Shown: positions 47,966-56,226, counted from the first letter of the stretch. The stretch is DNA of 64,000 nucleotides from Acetobacter estunensis (GCF_019083805.1 NZ_JAHRDV010000010.1:48715-112714); one strand, 5' to 3'. The notes: generated from the sequence alone by a model not told the origin. Program-made: numbers and translations.

Positions 47966-48002
47966 TATTGCGCGCGTGCGGCGGCTCGGGCAGGCTGACG
48001 GC

Positions 48003-48476
48003 ATGAGCACCGAACCCCTGAAAGTGGGCGACAAGGCCCCGAGCTTTTCCCTTCTCGCAAGCCGTGGCCGCACGGTCTCGAGCGCGGACCTCGCAGGTCA
48101 TCCCTACCTGCTCTATTTCTATCCCAAGGCGGATACGCCGGGCTGCACCACGCAGGCCTGCGGCATTCAGGAGACGTTGCCTTCACTGGCAAAGCTCGAT
48201 CTGACGGTCATTGGCGTCAGTCCCGATCCGGTGACGAAGATCGACCGCTTCGCTGACAAATACGATCTTACCTTTCCTCTGGCGAGCGACGCGGACCATG
48301 CACTGGCCGAGCGCTATGGCACATGGGTGGAGAAATCCATGTATGGCCGCACATATTGGGGCATGGAGCGCAGTTCATTCCTGATCGGCGCGGACGGCCT
48401 CATCAAGGCGATCTGGCGCAAGGTCAAACCCGCCGAACATGCGGCGCTCGTGGAAAAAGCGGCATCCGAGCTGTAA
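48003..48476 (+). CDS. bcp: Peroxiredoxin of the BCP/PrxQ type
   Basis: 157-aa thiol peroxidase that removes hydrogen and organic peroxides. It has the signature YFYPKADTPGCTTQACGIQE with the peroxidatic Cys and the resolving Cys five residues later, and the C-terminal LIGADGLIKAIWRKVK. ATG 48003 is chosen because the conserved protein starts there; the ribosome binding site is weak. It follows glnE by 37 bp. Confidence 0.92.
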   Translation: MSTEPLKVGDKAPSFSLLASRGRTVSSADLAGHPYLLYFYPKADTPGCTTQACGIQETLPSLAKLDLTVIGVSPDPVTKIDRFADKYDLTFPLASDADHALAERYGTWVEKSMYGRTYWGMERSSFLIGADGLIKAIWRKVKPAEHAALVEKAASEL

Positions 48477-48485
48477 GCGCGCTGT

Positions 48486-48505
48486 CCCGCTCTTTCGGGA
48501 GCGGG
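48486..48505 (+). terminator. Hairpin after bcp
   Basis: CCCGCTC and GAGCGGG pair over 7 bp with a six-base loop, 10 bp after the bcp stop. It lacks a T-tract. Confidence 0.45.
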
Positions 48506-48625
48506 CTGTATGGCCGGAAGATGACGACGTTTTCACCGAAAGCGCCCGGAATTCGCCACGAATCAGGCCTTTCATGTCGACATGAATAGGACACGGTCCT
48601 TTGACCTGATCCGAGGCAAACAGAC

Positions 48626-49018
48626 ATGAACAGACATCTTCGCACCCTTCTCATCCTTCCCGCCCTTCTGGGCGCTCTGGCCGGCACCGCCGCCCTTCCC
48701 GCCACGGCTCATGCCCAGCCATGGCGCGGTGGGCCGGGCAGTCCCGGCTGGGGCGGCGGACCCCGCTGGGGTGGCCCGGGACCGGGCGAATGGCGGCATC
48801 ACCATTCACGCGGTGAAGGCGGCCTCGTTGCAGGCGGTATTATTGGAGGGCTCGCTGTAGGCACGCTCGCGGGCATGGCCATCGCCAACTCGCCGCCGCC
48901 CGCGATGGTGTATGCCCCGCCCCCACCACCGCCACCCCCGGCTTATGTCGTCCCGGCTTATCCCGTAGCGCCTGTCGCCCCCGTCTATGGCGGCTACGGA
49001 GGCTATGGCGTCTGGTAA
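48626..49018 (+). CDS. Exported Gly/Pro-rich protein
   Basis: 130-aa protein with a clear signal peptide (LLILPALLGALAGTAALPATAHA), then a Gly/Trp/Pro-rich region, a His-rich HHH patch, a glycine-zipper-like hydrophobic segment (GGIIGGLAVGTLAGMAIA) and a Pro/Tyr/Val tail. GAGG lies before the ATG. Similar small glycine-zipper proteins sit in or on the outer membrane, but no function can be assigned. It is flanked by hairpins, so it is probably monocistronic. Confidence 0.8.
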   Translation: MNRHLRTLLILPALLGALAGTAALPATAHAQPWRGGPGSPGWGGGPRWGGPGPGEWRHHHSRGEGGLVAGGIIGGLAVGTLAGMAIANSPPPAMVYAPPPPPPPPAYVVPAYPVAPVAPVYGGYGGYGVW

Positions 49019-49045
49019 TCCTTCTTCTTTCTTCCTGAGTTTCAG

Positions 49046-49073
49046 AAACCCGCGCTCTTCGGAACGCGGGTTT
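49046..49073 (+). terminator. Intrinsic terminator
   Basis: AAACCCGCG and CGCGGGTTT form a perfect 9-bp stem followed by more T residues, about 28 bp after the stop of the Gly/Pro-rich protein gene. Confidence 0.9.
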
Positions 49074-49236
49074 TTTTGTGCTCTGGGTGAACGCAAAAAT
49101 GTGGGAGAGGCAACTTCGCGAAATGTGTGTCGTTACGTGTCTGGAATCATAGACCATGGCACACACTATTTTATTCTCGGATCAACAATAACAATGGCTC
49201 ACGACACGAGAACAGTCAGACAAAACAGACATACAC

Positions 49237-49263
49237 CACCTGAACACACGAAGGATTCAGGTG
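49237..49263. repeat. Inverted repeat upstream of MFS gene (1)
   Basis: CACCTGAA and TTCAGGTG are perfect 8-bp arms separated by 11 nt. Possible operator or small terminator. Confidence 0.35.
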
Positions 49264-49352
49264 ATAAAAACCGCACCGAACGACCCGGAACGTCTCAACA
49301 TCCGACCGTCTTTTCAGGGAGTCCCTCGGCACGTATTTCTACATGGAACTTT

Positions 49353-49376
49353 CATGTTCACGAAAATATGAACATG
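49353..49376. repeat. Inverted repeat upstream of MFS gene (2)
   Basis: CATGTTCA and TGAACATG are perfect 8-bp arms separated by 8 nt, about 180 bp before the MFS start. The right arm contains ATGAACATGT (49368-49377), the same 10-mer as in the palindrome before rfbB (1927-1936). Confidence 0.4.
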
Positions 49377-49554
49377 TGATAGAAGAGAGCGTGTTCAGGC
49401 ATCATCCGGTGGCGTTTCCTAACCCTCTGTCGACCCCGTGGGCTGACAACAGGGCATGGCTTCGTCACCCCGGAAACTCACGGCCTGAAGACGCGCATCT
49501 CCGGACCATCCGGCACAACGACCGCCCCGCCAACAGAATGGAGGATCAGCCAAC

Positions 49555-51015
49555 TTGAAGACAAAGCCCCCCCTGCCACGCATTGTCGCAGCCGCCGTGG
49601 ACGCTGCGGAAATATCTCCTACTGCCAGCAGAACCTTGTGGATCGCAGCCGTCGTGGCCGCCATTTGTGGCGGCCTCTACGGTTACGATACAGGCATCAT
49701 CTCCGGTGCTCTTCTGCTCATCACCCGTGATTTCCATCTCACGATCACTCAACAGGAATGGGTGGCATCCTCCATTCTCGCCGGGGCGGCCGTAGGTTCG
49801 ATAGGCTTTGGCTGGTCGTCCGAAAAGTTTGGCCGTCGCGCGACCGTCATCTTCGTGACGGCTGTTTTCGTCGTTGGCGCCATTGCCTGCGCTCTTGCAC
49901 CGGATGTGACCACCCTGATCATCGCCCGCCTCTTCCTCGGGCTTGCCGTCGGCGGCTCGACACAGGTGGTGCCGACCTACATTTCCGAACTGGCCCCACC
50001 CGCACGTCGCGGCAATCTGGTGACGATGTTCAACGTGGCGATCGGCATCGGCATTCTGCTTGCCAACATTGCCGGCCTTGCGATGAAGGATTCGCTGGGA
50101 TGGCGCCCGATGGTGGCTGCTGCCGCCCTGCCGGCGGCCTTCGTCTTTATTGTCATGTTCTTCCTGCCCAAGAGTCCGCGCTGGACGGCCCGCAACGAAG
50201 GACTGCATGAAGCGGTCGAACAGCTCAGCCGTATCCGCACCAGCCGCAAAAGCCTCCAGAAAGAAGCCCACGAGATTCACCGCAATCTCAACAAGGGGAA
50301 TGATCCCTCCGAAAAGGGCTGGAAAGGGCTGCGGCATGCGTGGGTGCGCCCGGCTGTTGTGGCAGCGCTTGGTGTGGCGTTCTTCACACAGGCCGGCGGG
50401 CTTGAGATGATGATCTACTACACCCCTACCTTCCTCACGGATGCAGGCTTCGGTCCGGAGTGGTCGCTTATGGCCAGCCTGGGCGTGGCGGTCGTGTACT
50501 GCATCATGACGTTCATCGGTTGCATGGTTGTGGACCGCATCGGGCGCCGCCGACTGATGCTCATCATGGGACCGGGTGCCGTGCTGAGTCTGGTGGGGCT
50601 GGGTCTGTGCTTTTCCATGCACCCGGCCGCAGGCACCATCGGAAGCTACGGTGTCGTCGCTTTCCTCCTGCTGTTCATGCTGTTCAACTCAGGCGGCATT
50701 CAGGTTGTGGGCTGGCTGACGGGCGCCGAGATGTTCCCGCTGCCCATGCGTGGCGCTGCCACCAGCGCGCACGCGGCAATGCTCTGGGGCAGCAACCTGC
50801 TGGTCACGGCCACGACGCTTCAGCTTGTGCAGTTTCTCACACTGGGCGGCACGATGTGGTTCTATGCGGGCGTCAATCTGGCGAGCGTCATTTTCGTCTG
50901 GCTGCTGGTGCCCGAGACGGCGGGAGCCTCCCTTGAGGACATCGAAACCACACTTCGAAAGGGCACATTCCGCCCTCGCCTCGGTCACAGTCCCCGGATT
51001 ATCGACAACGTCTAA
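49555..51015 (+). CDS. Sugar-porter family MFS transporter
   Basis: 486-aa twelve-helix permease of the sugar porter family, probably a proton symporter for a hexose, pentose or polyol. Signatures: GGLYGYDTGIISGAL in helix 1, GRRATVIFV, the RLFLGLAVGG and PTYISELAPPARRG motifs, DRIGRRRLM and the end VPETAGASLEDIE. TTG start with GGAGGA upstream. Its specificity cannot be read from sequence. Confidence 0.92.
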   Translation: MKTKPPLPRIVAAAVDAAEISPTASRTLWIAAVVAAICGGLYGYDTGIISGALLLITRDFHLTITQQEWVASSILAGAAVGSIGFGWSSEKFGRRATVIFVTAVFVVGAIACALAPDVTTLIIARLFLGLAVGGSTQVVPTYISELAPPARRGNLVTMFNVAIGIGILLANIAGLAMKDSLGWRPMVAAAALPAAFVFIVMFFLPKSPRWTARNEGLHEAVEQLSRIRTSRKSLQKEAHEIHRNLNKGNDPSEKGWKGLRHAWVRPAVVAALGVAFFTQAGGLEMMIYYTPTFLTDAGFGPEWSLMASLGVAVVYCIMTFIGCMVVDRIGRRRLMLIMGPGAVLSLVGLGLCFSMHPAAGTIGSYGVVAFLLLFMLFNSGGIQVVGWLTGAEMFPLPMRGAATSAHAAMLWGSNLLVTATTLQLVQFLTLGGTMWFYAGVNLASVIFVWLLVPETAGASLEDIETTLRKGTFRPRLGHSPRIIDNV

Positions 51016-51073
51016 CTGGCACATATCCTTCGGATTTAATTAAGAAAATCCGGAAAAATGACGGCACATAAGG

Positions 51074-51102
51074 AAGGCTCGCAGACAGGTTCTGCGGGCT
51101 TT
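51074..51102 (+). terminator. Hairpin after the MFS gene
   Basis: AAGGCTCGCAGA pairs with TCTGCGGGCTTT over 12 bp with two G-T wobbles and a 5-nt loop. No T-tract follows. A smaller CGGATTT/AAATCCG hairpin lies just after the stop. Confidence 0.55.
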
Positions 51103-51172
51103 CCTGCGTATTGGCCGTGCAGAATTGCCACAGTTCAGCGTCGCGTTTCGATTGCGCATCATCTTATTCTGT

Positions 51173-51186
51173 TATGTTATAACATA
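51173..51186. promoter_or_regulatory. 14-bp perfect palindrome upstream of TonB receptor
   Basis: TATGTTATAACATA is perfectly self-complementary and lies 42 bp before the receptor ATG, overlapping where a -10 element would be expected. It is a plausible operator for substrate or metal control. Confidence 0.45.
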
Positions 51187-51227
51187 CTTGTGTAGGAGGT
51201 ATTCGATCAGGACAACACGGACCCATA

Positions 51228-53471
51228 ATGAACACATCACTCCGCACCTCCGCCCTGCTTCTGCTTGCCAGTCCGTTCCTTTTTCTGAGTGAAACGACAC
51301 CTGCCGAGGCCGCCTCCGTTGCCAGCACGGATGTCACGGATCAGAGCACGGGCGAAGACACATCAAAGACCAGGAAGGATGCCTCGGCGCGCGATCACCA
51401 CATCATCGTCACCGCACATCTCGACCGTCAGCGCGCAAGCCTTCAGCCTTCCACAGGTGCGACCGTGTATCGGTTTTCGCGGCAGGACATCGAACGGATT
51501 CCGGGTGGTGACAATGCGCCCCTCACCACCATCCTGTTGCAGGCCCCCGGAGTGGCGCAGGACAGTTACGGACAGATCCACATCCGCGGTGACCACAATG
51601 AAGTGCAATTTCGGCTCGATGGCGTGATGTTGCCGGAAGGACTGAGCGTATTCGGGCAGGCGTTGATGACACGCTTCGCGCACTCCATGTCGCTGACGAC
51701 AGGCGCGCTCCCCAGCGAATACGGCTTTCTCCAAGCGGGTGTGATCGACATTACCACGAAGAACGGCACGTCGGATGAAGGTGGCAATGCGTCGGTTTAT
51801 GGCGGCGCGCGCGACTATATGCTGCCCTCGCTCCAATACGGCGGTCATACGGGCCAATGGGATTATTTCGCGACGGCGGATTTCGTTCATAATCGGGTCG
51901 GCATCGAAAACCCGACACCCAGTTTCAATGCCCTGCACGACTTGAGCAATCAGTACCATTTTCTGGGACATCTGCGTTACACGGCGGACGCCGACACCCG
52001 CATCAGCTTTACTGCCGGTGTGTCCAACGCTGAATATCAGCTTCCCAACAATCCCGGCCAGCAGAGACAGTTTGCCAACCCGACCTATATGGGAAGCGAT
52101 TTGGCCCAACGGCTCTATGGCAGCGTGGACAGCGCTTCGCTGGATGAGCACCAGAAGGAAATCACGGATTTCGGCATTCTCTCACTCCAGAAGGAGATGG
52201 GGAAACTCAGCCTGCAATCCTCGGCCATCGTGCGCTACAGTTCGCTGGGCTATTCCCCCGATCCCTTGGGTGATCTCGTCTATAACGGGATTGCCCAGCG
52301 TGCGCAGCGCTCCGTGTTTTCTTCCGGGTCACAGAGCGATCTCACATGGCGTGTCGCACCGCGTCACACGCTGCGCTTTGGATATCAGGCCTATGTCGAA
52401 CGCACGATCGCCAAGATGGACTCCACTGTCTACACGCAGACCGGCACGGATCAGGACGGCAACGCGGTCTTCGATGGGGCCACCGCATCCATTCATGACG
52501 GCACGGGCCGCACCGGTTGGGTGTATGGACTGTACGCACAGGACGAATGGCGACCTCTCCATAATCTGACAGTGAATTACGGCCTGCGCTTTGACGGAGT
52601 GGATGAATACACCCACTCCAAACAGGTGAGTCCACGCATCAACGTCGTCTGGCGTCCATGGACGGGTGGCACGTTCCATGCGGGCTATTCCCGCTACTTC
52701 ACACCACCACCCTTCGAACTCGTGGCCACGAACCAGCTTGGCAAATACGCGGCGACGTCGGGGGAGCCTGCCAATTTCGGGAACTCGATGGTCAAAGCTG
52801 AGCGCGATCATTACTTCGATGCCGGGTTCGCACAGGATCTTCTTCCCGGCTGGCACGCCTCATTCGATGCGTATGTCAAACTTGCCCACAACATGATCGA
52901 TGAAGGCCAGTTTGGCTCGCCTATCATTTTGTCCGCGTTCAACTATCGACGGGGGCAGGTGCATGGCTTCGAATTCGCCACCGACTATTCGCGCGGTCCA
53001 TTCAGCGTCTATGGCAATTTTTCGTGGTCCCGCGCGATCGGCAAGGACATCGTCTCGGCGCAGTGGAATCTCGATCCGGCCGATCTGGCCTATATCAGTC
53101 GTCACTGGGTGCATCTGGACCATGACCAGAGATGGACAGCGTCCGCAGGTGCCAGTTACACCATCTTTCACAAGACGGATCACCCTCTGCGACTGTCCGC
53201 CACGATGGTCTATGGCAGCGGCCTGAGAATGGACGGAGCCACACCCAACGGCGCCTCCGTCCCTCAATACGCCACGTTCAATCTTGGTATTGTGCAGTCG
53301 TTCGAGAATCTCTTCCACACGCCTTGGCTCAAACGCACGGAACTCCGTCTGGATGTCACGAATCTGTTCGACAAACGCTACATGCTACGCAGTGGCGATG
53401 GCATCGGTGTCGGCGCGCCACAATATGGACTTCGCCGCACGATCCTGACAGGGATCTCGCAACGTTTCTGA
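51228..53471 (+). CDS. TonB-dependent outer-membrane receptor
   Basis: 747-aa receptor for energy-dependent uptake across the outer membrane. A signal peptide ends near TTPAEAAS. The plug domain follows (IIVTAHLD... FSRQDIERIPGG, IHIRGDHNEVQFRLDGV). The rest is the 22-strand barrel, ending with the C-terminal aromatic GISQRF. It looks like a CirA-type or sugar/siderophore receptor; the ligand is unknown. The protein lacks an N-terminal signalling domain, and no ExbB/D gene is nearby. The nearby sugar MFS gene may share the substrate, which is inference. Confidence 0.9.
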   Translation: MNTSLRTSALLLLASPFLFLSETTPAEAASVASTDVTDQSTGEDTSKTRKDASARDHHIIVTAHLDRQRASLQPSTGATVYRFSRQDIERIPGGDNAPLTTILLQAPGVAQDSYGQIHIRGDHNEVQFRLDGVMLPEGLSVFGQALMTRFAHSMSLTTGALPSEYGFLQAGVIDITTKNGTSDEGGNASVYGGARDYMLPSLQYGGHTGQWDYFATADFVHNRVGIENPTPSFNALHDLSNQYHFLGHLRYTADADTRISFTAGVSNAEYQLPNNPGQQRQFANPTYMGSDLAQRLYGSVDSASLDEHQKEITDFGILSLQKEMGKLSLQSSAIVRYSSLGYSPDPLGDLVYNGIAQRAQRSVFSSGSQSDLTWRVAPRHTLRFGYQAYVERTIAKMDSTVYTQTGTDQDGNAVFDGATASIHDGTGRTGWVYGLYAQDEWRPLHNLTVNYGLRFDGVDEYTHSKQVSPRINVVWRPWTGGTFHAGYSRYFTPPPFELVATNQLGKYAATSGEPANFGNSMVKAERDHYFDAGFAQDLLPGWHASFDAYVKLAHNMIDEGQFGSPIILSAFNYRRGQVHGFEFATDYSRGPFSVYGNFSWSRAIGKDIVSAQWNLDPADLAYISRHWVHLDHDQRWTASAGASYTIFHKTDHPLRLSATMVYGSGLRMDGATPNGASVPQYATFNLGIVQSFENLFHTPWLKRTELRLDVTNLFDKRYMLRSGDGIGVGAPQYGLRRTILTGISQRF

Positions 53472-53474
53472 TAC

Positions 53475-53514
53475 AATATGGGTCTTTCCTTTATTTCGAG
53501 GAAAGACCCATATT
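53475..53514. terminator. Long bidirectional hairpin at the prophage boundary
   Basis: AATATGGGTCTTTCCT and AGGAAAGACCCATATT are 16-bp perfect inverted arms with an 8-nt loop. The structure starts 4 bp after the TonB-receptor stop and ends 2 bp before the stop codon of the last prophage gene, which is convergent. It can terminate both transcripts. Confidence 0.85.
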
Positions 53515-53515
53515 C

Positions 53516-53722
53516 TCAGGTACTGAGACCACCCGTCTGACTGCTGTCATAAGGGGGTAATTGCAGGATGATTGTCCCCGTCACCCATGTCTCGGACAGG
53601 CCGTTCACATCCATGATGCGATTGGCCTGCGTCGCGTCACCAAGATATTTCGCGGCCACGTGCCACAGGGAAATATCCGCTGGGCCCACCGTAATGGTCT
53701 GGCTTTCATATACATTTGTCAT
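53516..53722 (-). CDS. gpX/LysM-like tail protein
   Basis: 68-aa protein with a LysM-like pattern (DISLWHVAAKYLGDATQANRIMDVNGL), as in P2 gpX, which binds at the tail baseplate hub. Its start overlaps the stop of the upstream gene by 4 bp. The last gene of the phage module, it ends right at the boundary hairpin. Confidence 0.8.
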   Translation of the reverse strand: MTNVYESQTITVGPADISLWHVAAKYLGDATQANRIMDVNGLSETWVTGTIILQLPPYDSSQTGGLST

Positions 53723-54636
53723 GGTTGTGCACTCTGAATGGAATTTCCCGTAATGGTTTCGATCGTGCCATTAGCCTGATTCAGATAAGATCCTGCCAGA
53801 GACGAAGAGGATGATGTGGCGGAATGACAGATGGCGGCAATCAAAGAAGAACCGTCTGAAACGATGTTGCCGTTCGCATTCGCCGCAATCGATGCCAGTT
53901 CGGTTTCCGAGGCTGCCGACAGGGACGAAACGGACGTCCCCGCGTCCGTCATGCTGCTTCCCAGTGTCGTAAGAGTCGCGTTACTGCTCAATGACGAAAG
54001 CGCGTTCGCCTGTGTCGAGATCCCAGAGAGAGTGGCAGACAGGCTGGACACGCTCCCGCCACTCCCAAAGAGGTTCGCCAGCGGCGTAATCTCACCCGCA
54101 TAGGACGAAAGTGACGATGACGCTGCCGACACATACGACGAGAGGCTTGTAAATGTACCCGATATGGCCCCCAGCGCATTCGTCGCCTGTGTCCCGATCA
54201 GACTGGTGAGAACCGAACGCGTGGACGAAAGCGTGCTTGCCGCCTGCGGTATCACCTCACAGGCAATCCGATAAGGAATGACCGTTCCGTTTTCCGTATA
54301 GGCCGCTTCGAAAGCGGTTATGACCACCTGCCGGGCGACTCCTCCTCCCGAAAAGACCCATTCGGAGCCACTGCGCGCCATAGCATCGAGCGTGCGGGCA
54401 CGCGCGAGCGCCGTGCTGCCCCGGAATATGCCGTTCCAGACGAGGGGTTCATCAAAATACCCCCCAAGAACGACAACTTTTCCACCACCCGGTTGAAAAA
54501 ACGTCGAGGTTGCCTGATAGCCACCCCAACTGAGTGCGGACGGCACTTCGGTATCAAGAAATACGACATTTCCCAGACGAAAAGCCTGACTTCCCAGAGC
54601 CGCCCCGATCGCCCCAACAACACCCAGAAGACTCAT
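53719..54636 (-). CDS. gpU-like tail protein with Ser-rich extension
   Basis: 305-aa protein started at ATG 54636, coupled to the upstream stop as TGATG. The first 145 residues fit gpU-type tail proteins: VVVLGGYFDEPLVWNGIF, ARARTLDAMARSGSEWVFSG, then VVITAFEAAYTENG and PYRIACEVIP. The remaining 160 residues are Ser/Ala/Thr/Gly-rich low-complexity sequence (many SSLSS blocks), absent from P2 gpU (about 160 aa in all). The extension may form a helical or coiled assembly in the tail, or replace part of the missing tape measure; both are speculation. Confidence 0.65.
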   Translation of the reverse strand: MSLLGVVGAIGAALGSQAFRLGNVVFLDTEVPSALSWGGYQATSTFFQPGGGKVVVLGGYFDEPLVWNGIFRGSTALARARTLDAMARSGSEWVFSGGGVARQVVITAFEAAYTENGTVIPYRIACEVIPQAASTLSSTRSVLTSLIGTQATNALGAISGTFTSLSSYVSAASSSLSSYAGEITPLANLFGSGGSVSSLSATLSGISTQANALSSLSSNATLTTLGSSMTDAGTSVSSLSAASETELASIAANANGNIVSDGSSLIAAICHSATSSSSSLAGSYLNQANGTIETITGNSIQSAQP

Positions 54637-55775
54637 CAGATATGAAACCCCGGATAGCTGGGAGTCGCCTGCACCCACGACAGCGGCGACATTGTGGGAG
54701 GTGCCGAGAGAATAGCCTGAAGTTCAGTCATCATCATGCGGCGTAGATCAGTATGAGGTTGATGGTCTTTCATGGTTTGTCCGTGTTCCGAACTTCGAAA
54801 AGACGATAGATCACTGATCTTTTTCGGCATGAAAGGTGAAGGCGAACGCACCGCTGCAACAAGACCGTTCTGGCGTGGAGAACTTGACGGAAACGGGGAA
54901 GAGTGAGACGGCGCATCAGGACGAGACGTTCTGCCAAAATGAGGCATCGTGCTCTCATGCGAGTTCATGCGTTCTCCAAAACTCGGCAAAAGTGCATCCT
55001 TCTGTTTCCGACTCTGTCCCATAACGCTGTCCACGCCTCCATTCGGTATGGATTTGCGAATAAATCGTGCTTCTATCGAGGCTCTTCGAGACGAATTCTG
55101 AGGATGAGGAAGAATATAGCTCTGCTTGTTTTTCTCAGAGGGAATCATATTCGAAGATGTTCTGATCGCGCGTGAAATCGATGCCTTCGGAGTGATGACG
55201 GCTTCACTGCGTTCTTTAATTCCTCCTTTTGTCTCTGACATATGTGGAATGTGAGCATGCAACATGCGATCGGTTGAAAACGTCGCTGGTCTCAAATTAC
55301 CAATTGCACGAACAGGAAAATGTTCCATGCGCTGCGCGTGCGTCTTTCTGTGAACAAAAGACGTAAGAGAGAAACTCTGCCGCGCTCGCTTTTCAGATAC
55401 TAAAGAAACTCTTCCTAATTCATGAAATCCTACCTTCTTTGGCCTTTCGGAAGTCGATGATATCCGACGAACACCAGTGCGCAGGATCAGTGAAGACGCA
55501 TGTCTATCCATTGAAGGAGCAGGTGAGACAAAAGCGCCTCGACGCAGGGCAGATACTTTGCCTCCCGTTCCATCATGAAGGTTCTGCCCCCGCCGCAAAA
55601 AACGGGGCATAAGGCGAGCCGCGCCTGGACCAATCTCAGAAGCGCGAGCCACACTTCCTTTTCGTGCGGTCACACGCCGCTGTGTGTGGCTGTCGCTCCT
55701 TCTCCGAAACATTTCCGATCGCTCCACATACCTTCCTGCAGGAAGACTCACTCCCTCCAGCAGAGACTTTCCCAT
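54636..55775 (-). CDS. Short basic protein at the tape-measure position
   Basis: 379-aa protein in the place where contractile phages encode the tape measure, between the chaperone and gpU. GGAGCGGAG lies before ATG 55775; an in-frame ATG 22 codons earlier is less likely. The sequence is rich in Ser, Arg, His, Pro and Lys without the long Ala/Gln/Glu helices or transmembrane segments usual for tape measures, and I recognise no domain. The frame is intact and coupled (TGATG) to the next gene, so it is probably translated. A hand count at 55081-55140 gave 26/60 GC, low for the region. Confidence 0.6.
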   Translation of the reverse strand: MGKSLLEGVSLPAGRYVERSEMFRRRSDSHTQRRVTARKGSVARASEIGPGAARLMPRFLRRGQNLHDGTGGKVSALRRGAFVSPAPSMDRHASSLILRTGVRRISSTSERPKKVGFHELGRVSLVSEKRARQSFSLTSFVHRKTHAQRMEHFPVRAIGNLRPATFSTDRMLHAHIPHMSETKGGIKERSEAVITPKASISRAIRTSSNMIPSEKNKQSYILPHPQNSSRRASIEARFIRKSIPNGGVDSVMGQSRKQKDALLPSFGERMNSHESTMPHFGRTSRPDAPSHSSPFPSSSPRQNGLVAAVRSPSPFMPKKISDLSSFRSSEHGQTMKDHQPHTDLRRMMMTELQAILSAPPTMSPLSWVQATPSYPGFHI

Positions 55776-55915
55776 GAGAACTCCGCTCCATCCATCGTGC
55801 CGGCAACCACGAGAGCAGCAGCACGTGTTTTCCAGTCCCATTTCATGATGATTTCATAAGGAACATTCGCCTTGAGAAGCATCATGATGGTCCACATGGA
55901 TGGAGAGGTTGCTAG
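55748..55915 (-). CDS. -1 frame extension of the tail-assembly chaperone
   Basis: If ribosomes slip -1 on the heptamer at 55915-55921, the new frame opens with CTA at 55915 and stays open for 55 codons to a TGA at 55748. The added peptide starts LATSPSMW and contains MKWDWKTRAAALVVAG; it ends FSWESLCWRE. A 32-aa ORF with its own ATG at 55846 lies in the same frame, but no good ribosome binding site precedes that ATG. The position and small size match the E' part of P2 gpE+E'. The end overlaps the next gene's start by 28 bp. Confidence 0.75.
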   Translation of the reverse strand, partial: LATSPSMWTIMMLLKANVPYEIIMKWDWKTRAAALVVAGTMDGAEFSWESLCWRE

Positions 55916-56226
55916 TTTTTTATGTCGTGGACCTGATCTTCATCATCGGCCTGCAAATGCCGCTCAATGGCTTCGATACCATCAGCCCCAATCTGATTGA
56001 CCAGATCACGGATGCCATTTCGGCTGGAAGGAAAAGGAACAGGAATGCCATCGATGGCCCGCACCGAGCACCATGCCTGAGCCGCATTCAGATAGGCTTC
56101 GTTGCGAGCTCCCTCACTTCCACAAGCCAGAAGAAAATCAAGGATCTCTCCCGGATTCATTTCACGATAGGACAGCTTCCGTCCTTCCGCTGTGACAATT
56201 TCCATATCATTTCCAGCCTGGCTCAT
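55912..56226 (-). CDS. Tail-assembly chaperone (gpE/gpG-like)
   Basis: 104-aa protein directly after the tube gene, coupled to it as TGATG. It has the small helical form of tail-assembly chaperones (EMNPGEILDFLLACGSEGARNEAYLNAAQA and an acidic C-terminus EAIERHLQADDEDQVHDIKN). These proteins hold the tape measure during tail assembly and are made in a short and a frameshifted long form. Here the last codons ATA AAA AAC TAG form the slippery site. Confidence 0.8.
   Translation of the reverse strand: MSQAGNDMEIVTAEGRKLSYREMNPGEILDFLLACGSEGARNEAYLNAAQAWCSVRAIDGIPVPFPSSRNGIRDLVNQIGADGIEAIERHLQADDEDQVHDIKN
55915..55921 (-). other. Programmed -1 frameshift site A AAA AAC
   Basis: On the minus strand the heptamer A AAA AAC lies in the zero-frame register (X XXY YYZ), immediately before the TAG stop of the chaperone gene. 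The -1 frame beyond is open for 55 codons. This combination is the standard arrangement for the two forms of a phage tail chaperone. No downstream pseudoknot was folded. Confidence 0.78.

Larger units (their letters stand above)
49079..49554. other. Gap before the MFS gene, two inverted repeats, no gene seen
   Basis: About 475 bp of lower GC than its neighbours. Short open frames have no ribosome binding sites or recognisable products. It holds two perfect inverted repeats (49237-49263 and 49353-49376), listed separately, and presumably the promoter of the sugar permease. Confidence 0.5.

Noticed and set aside
53472..53530. Prophage attachment site
   Set aside because: The hairpin is a terminator-like structure, not a direct repeat, and the right end of the prophage is not in the window, so no attL/attR pair can be tested.
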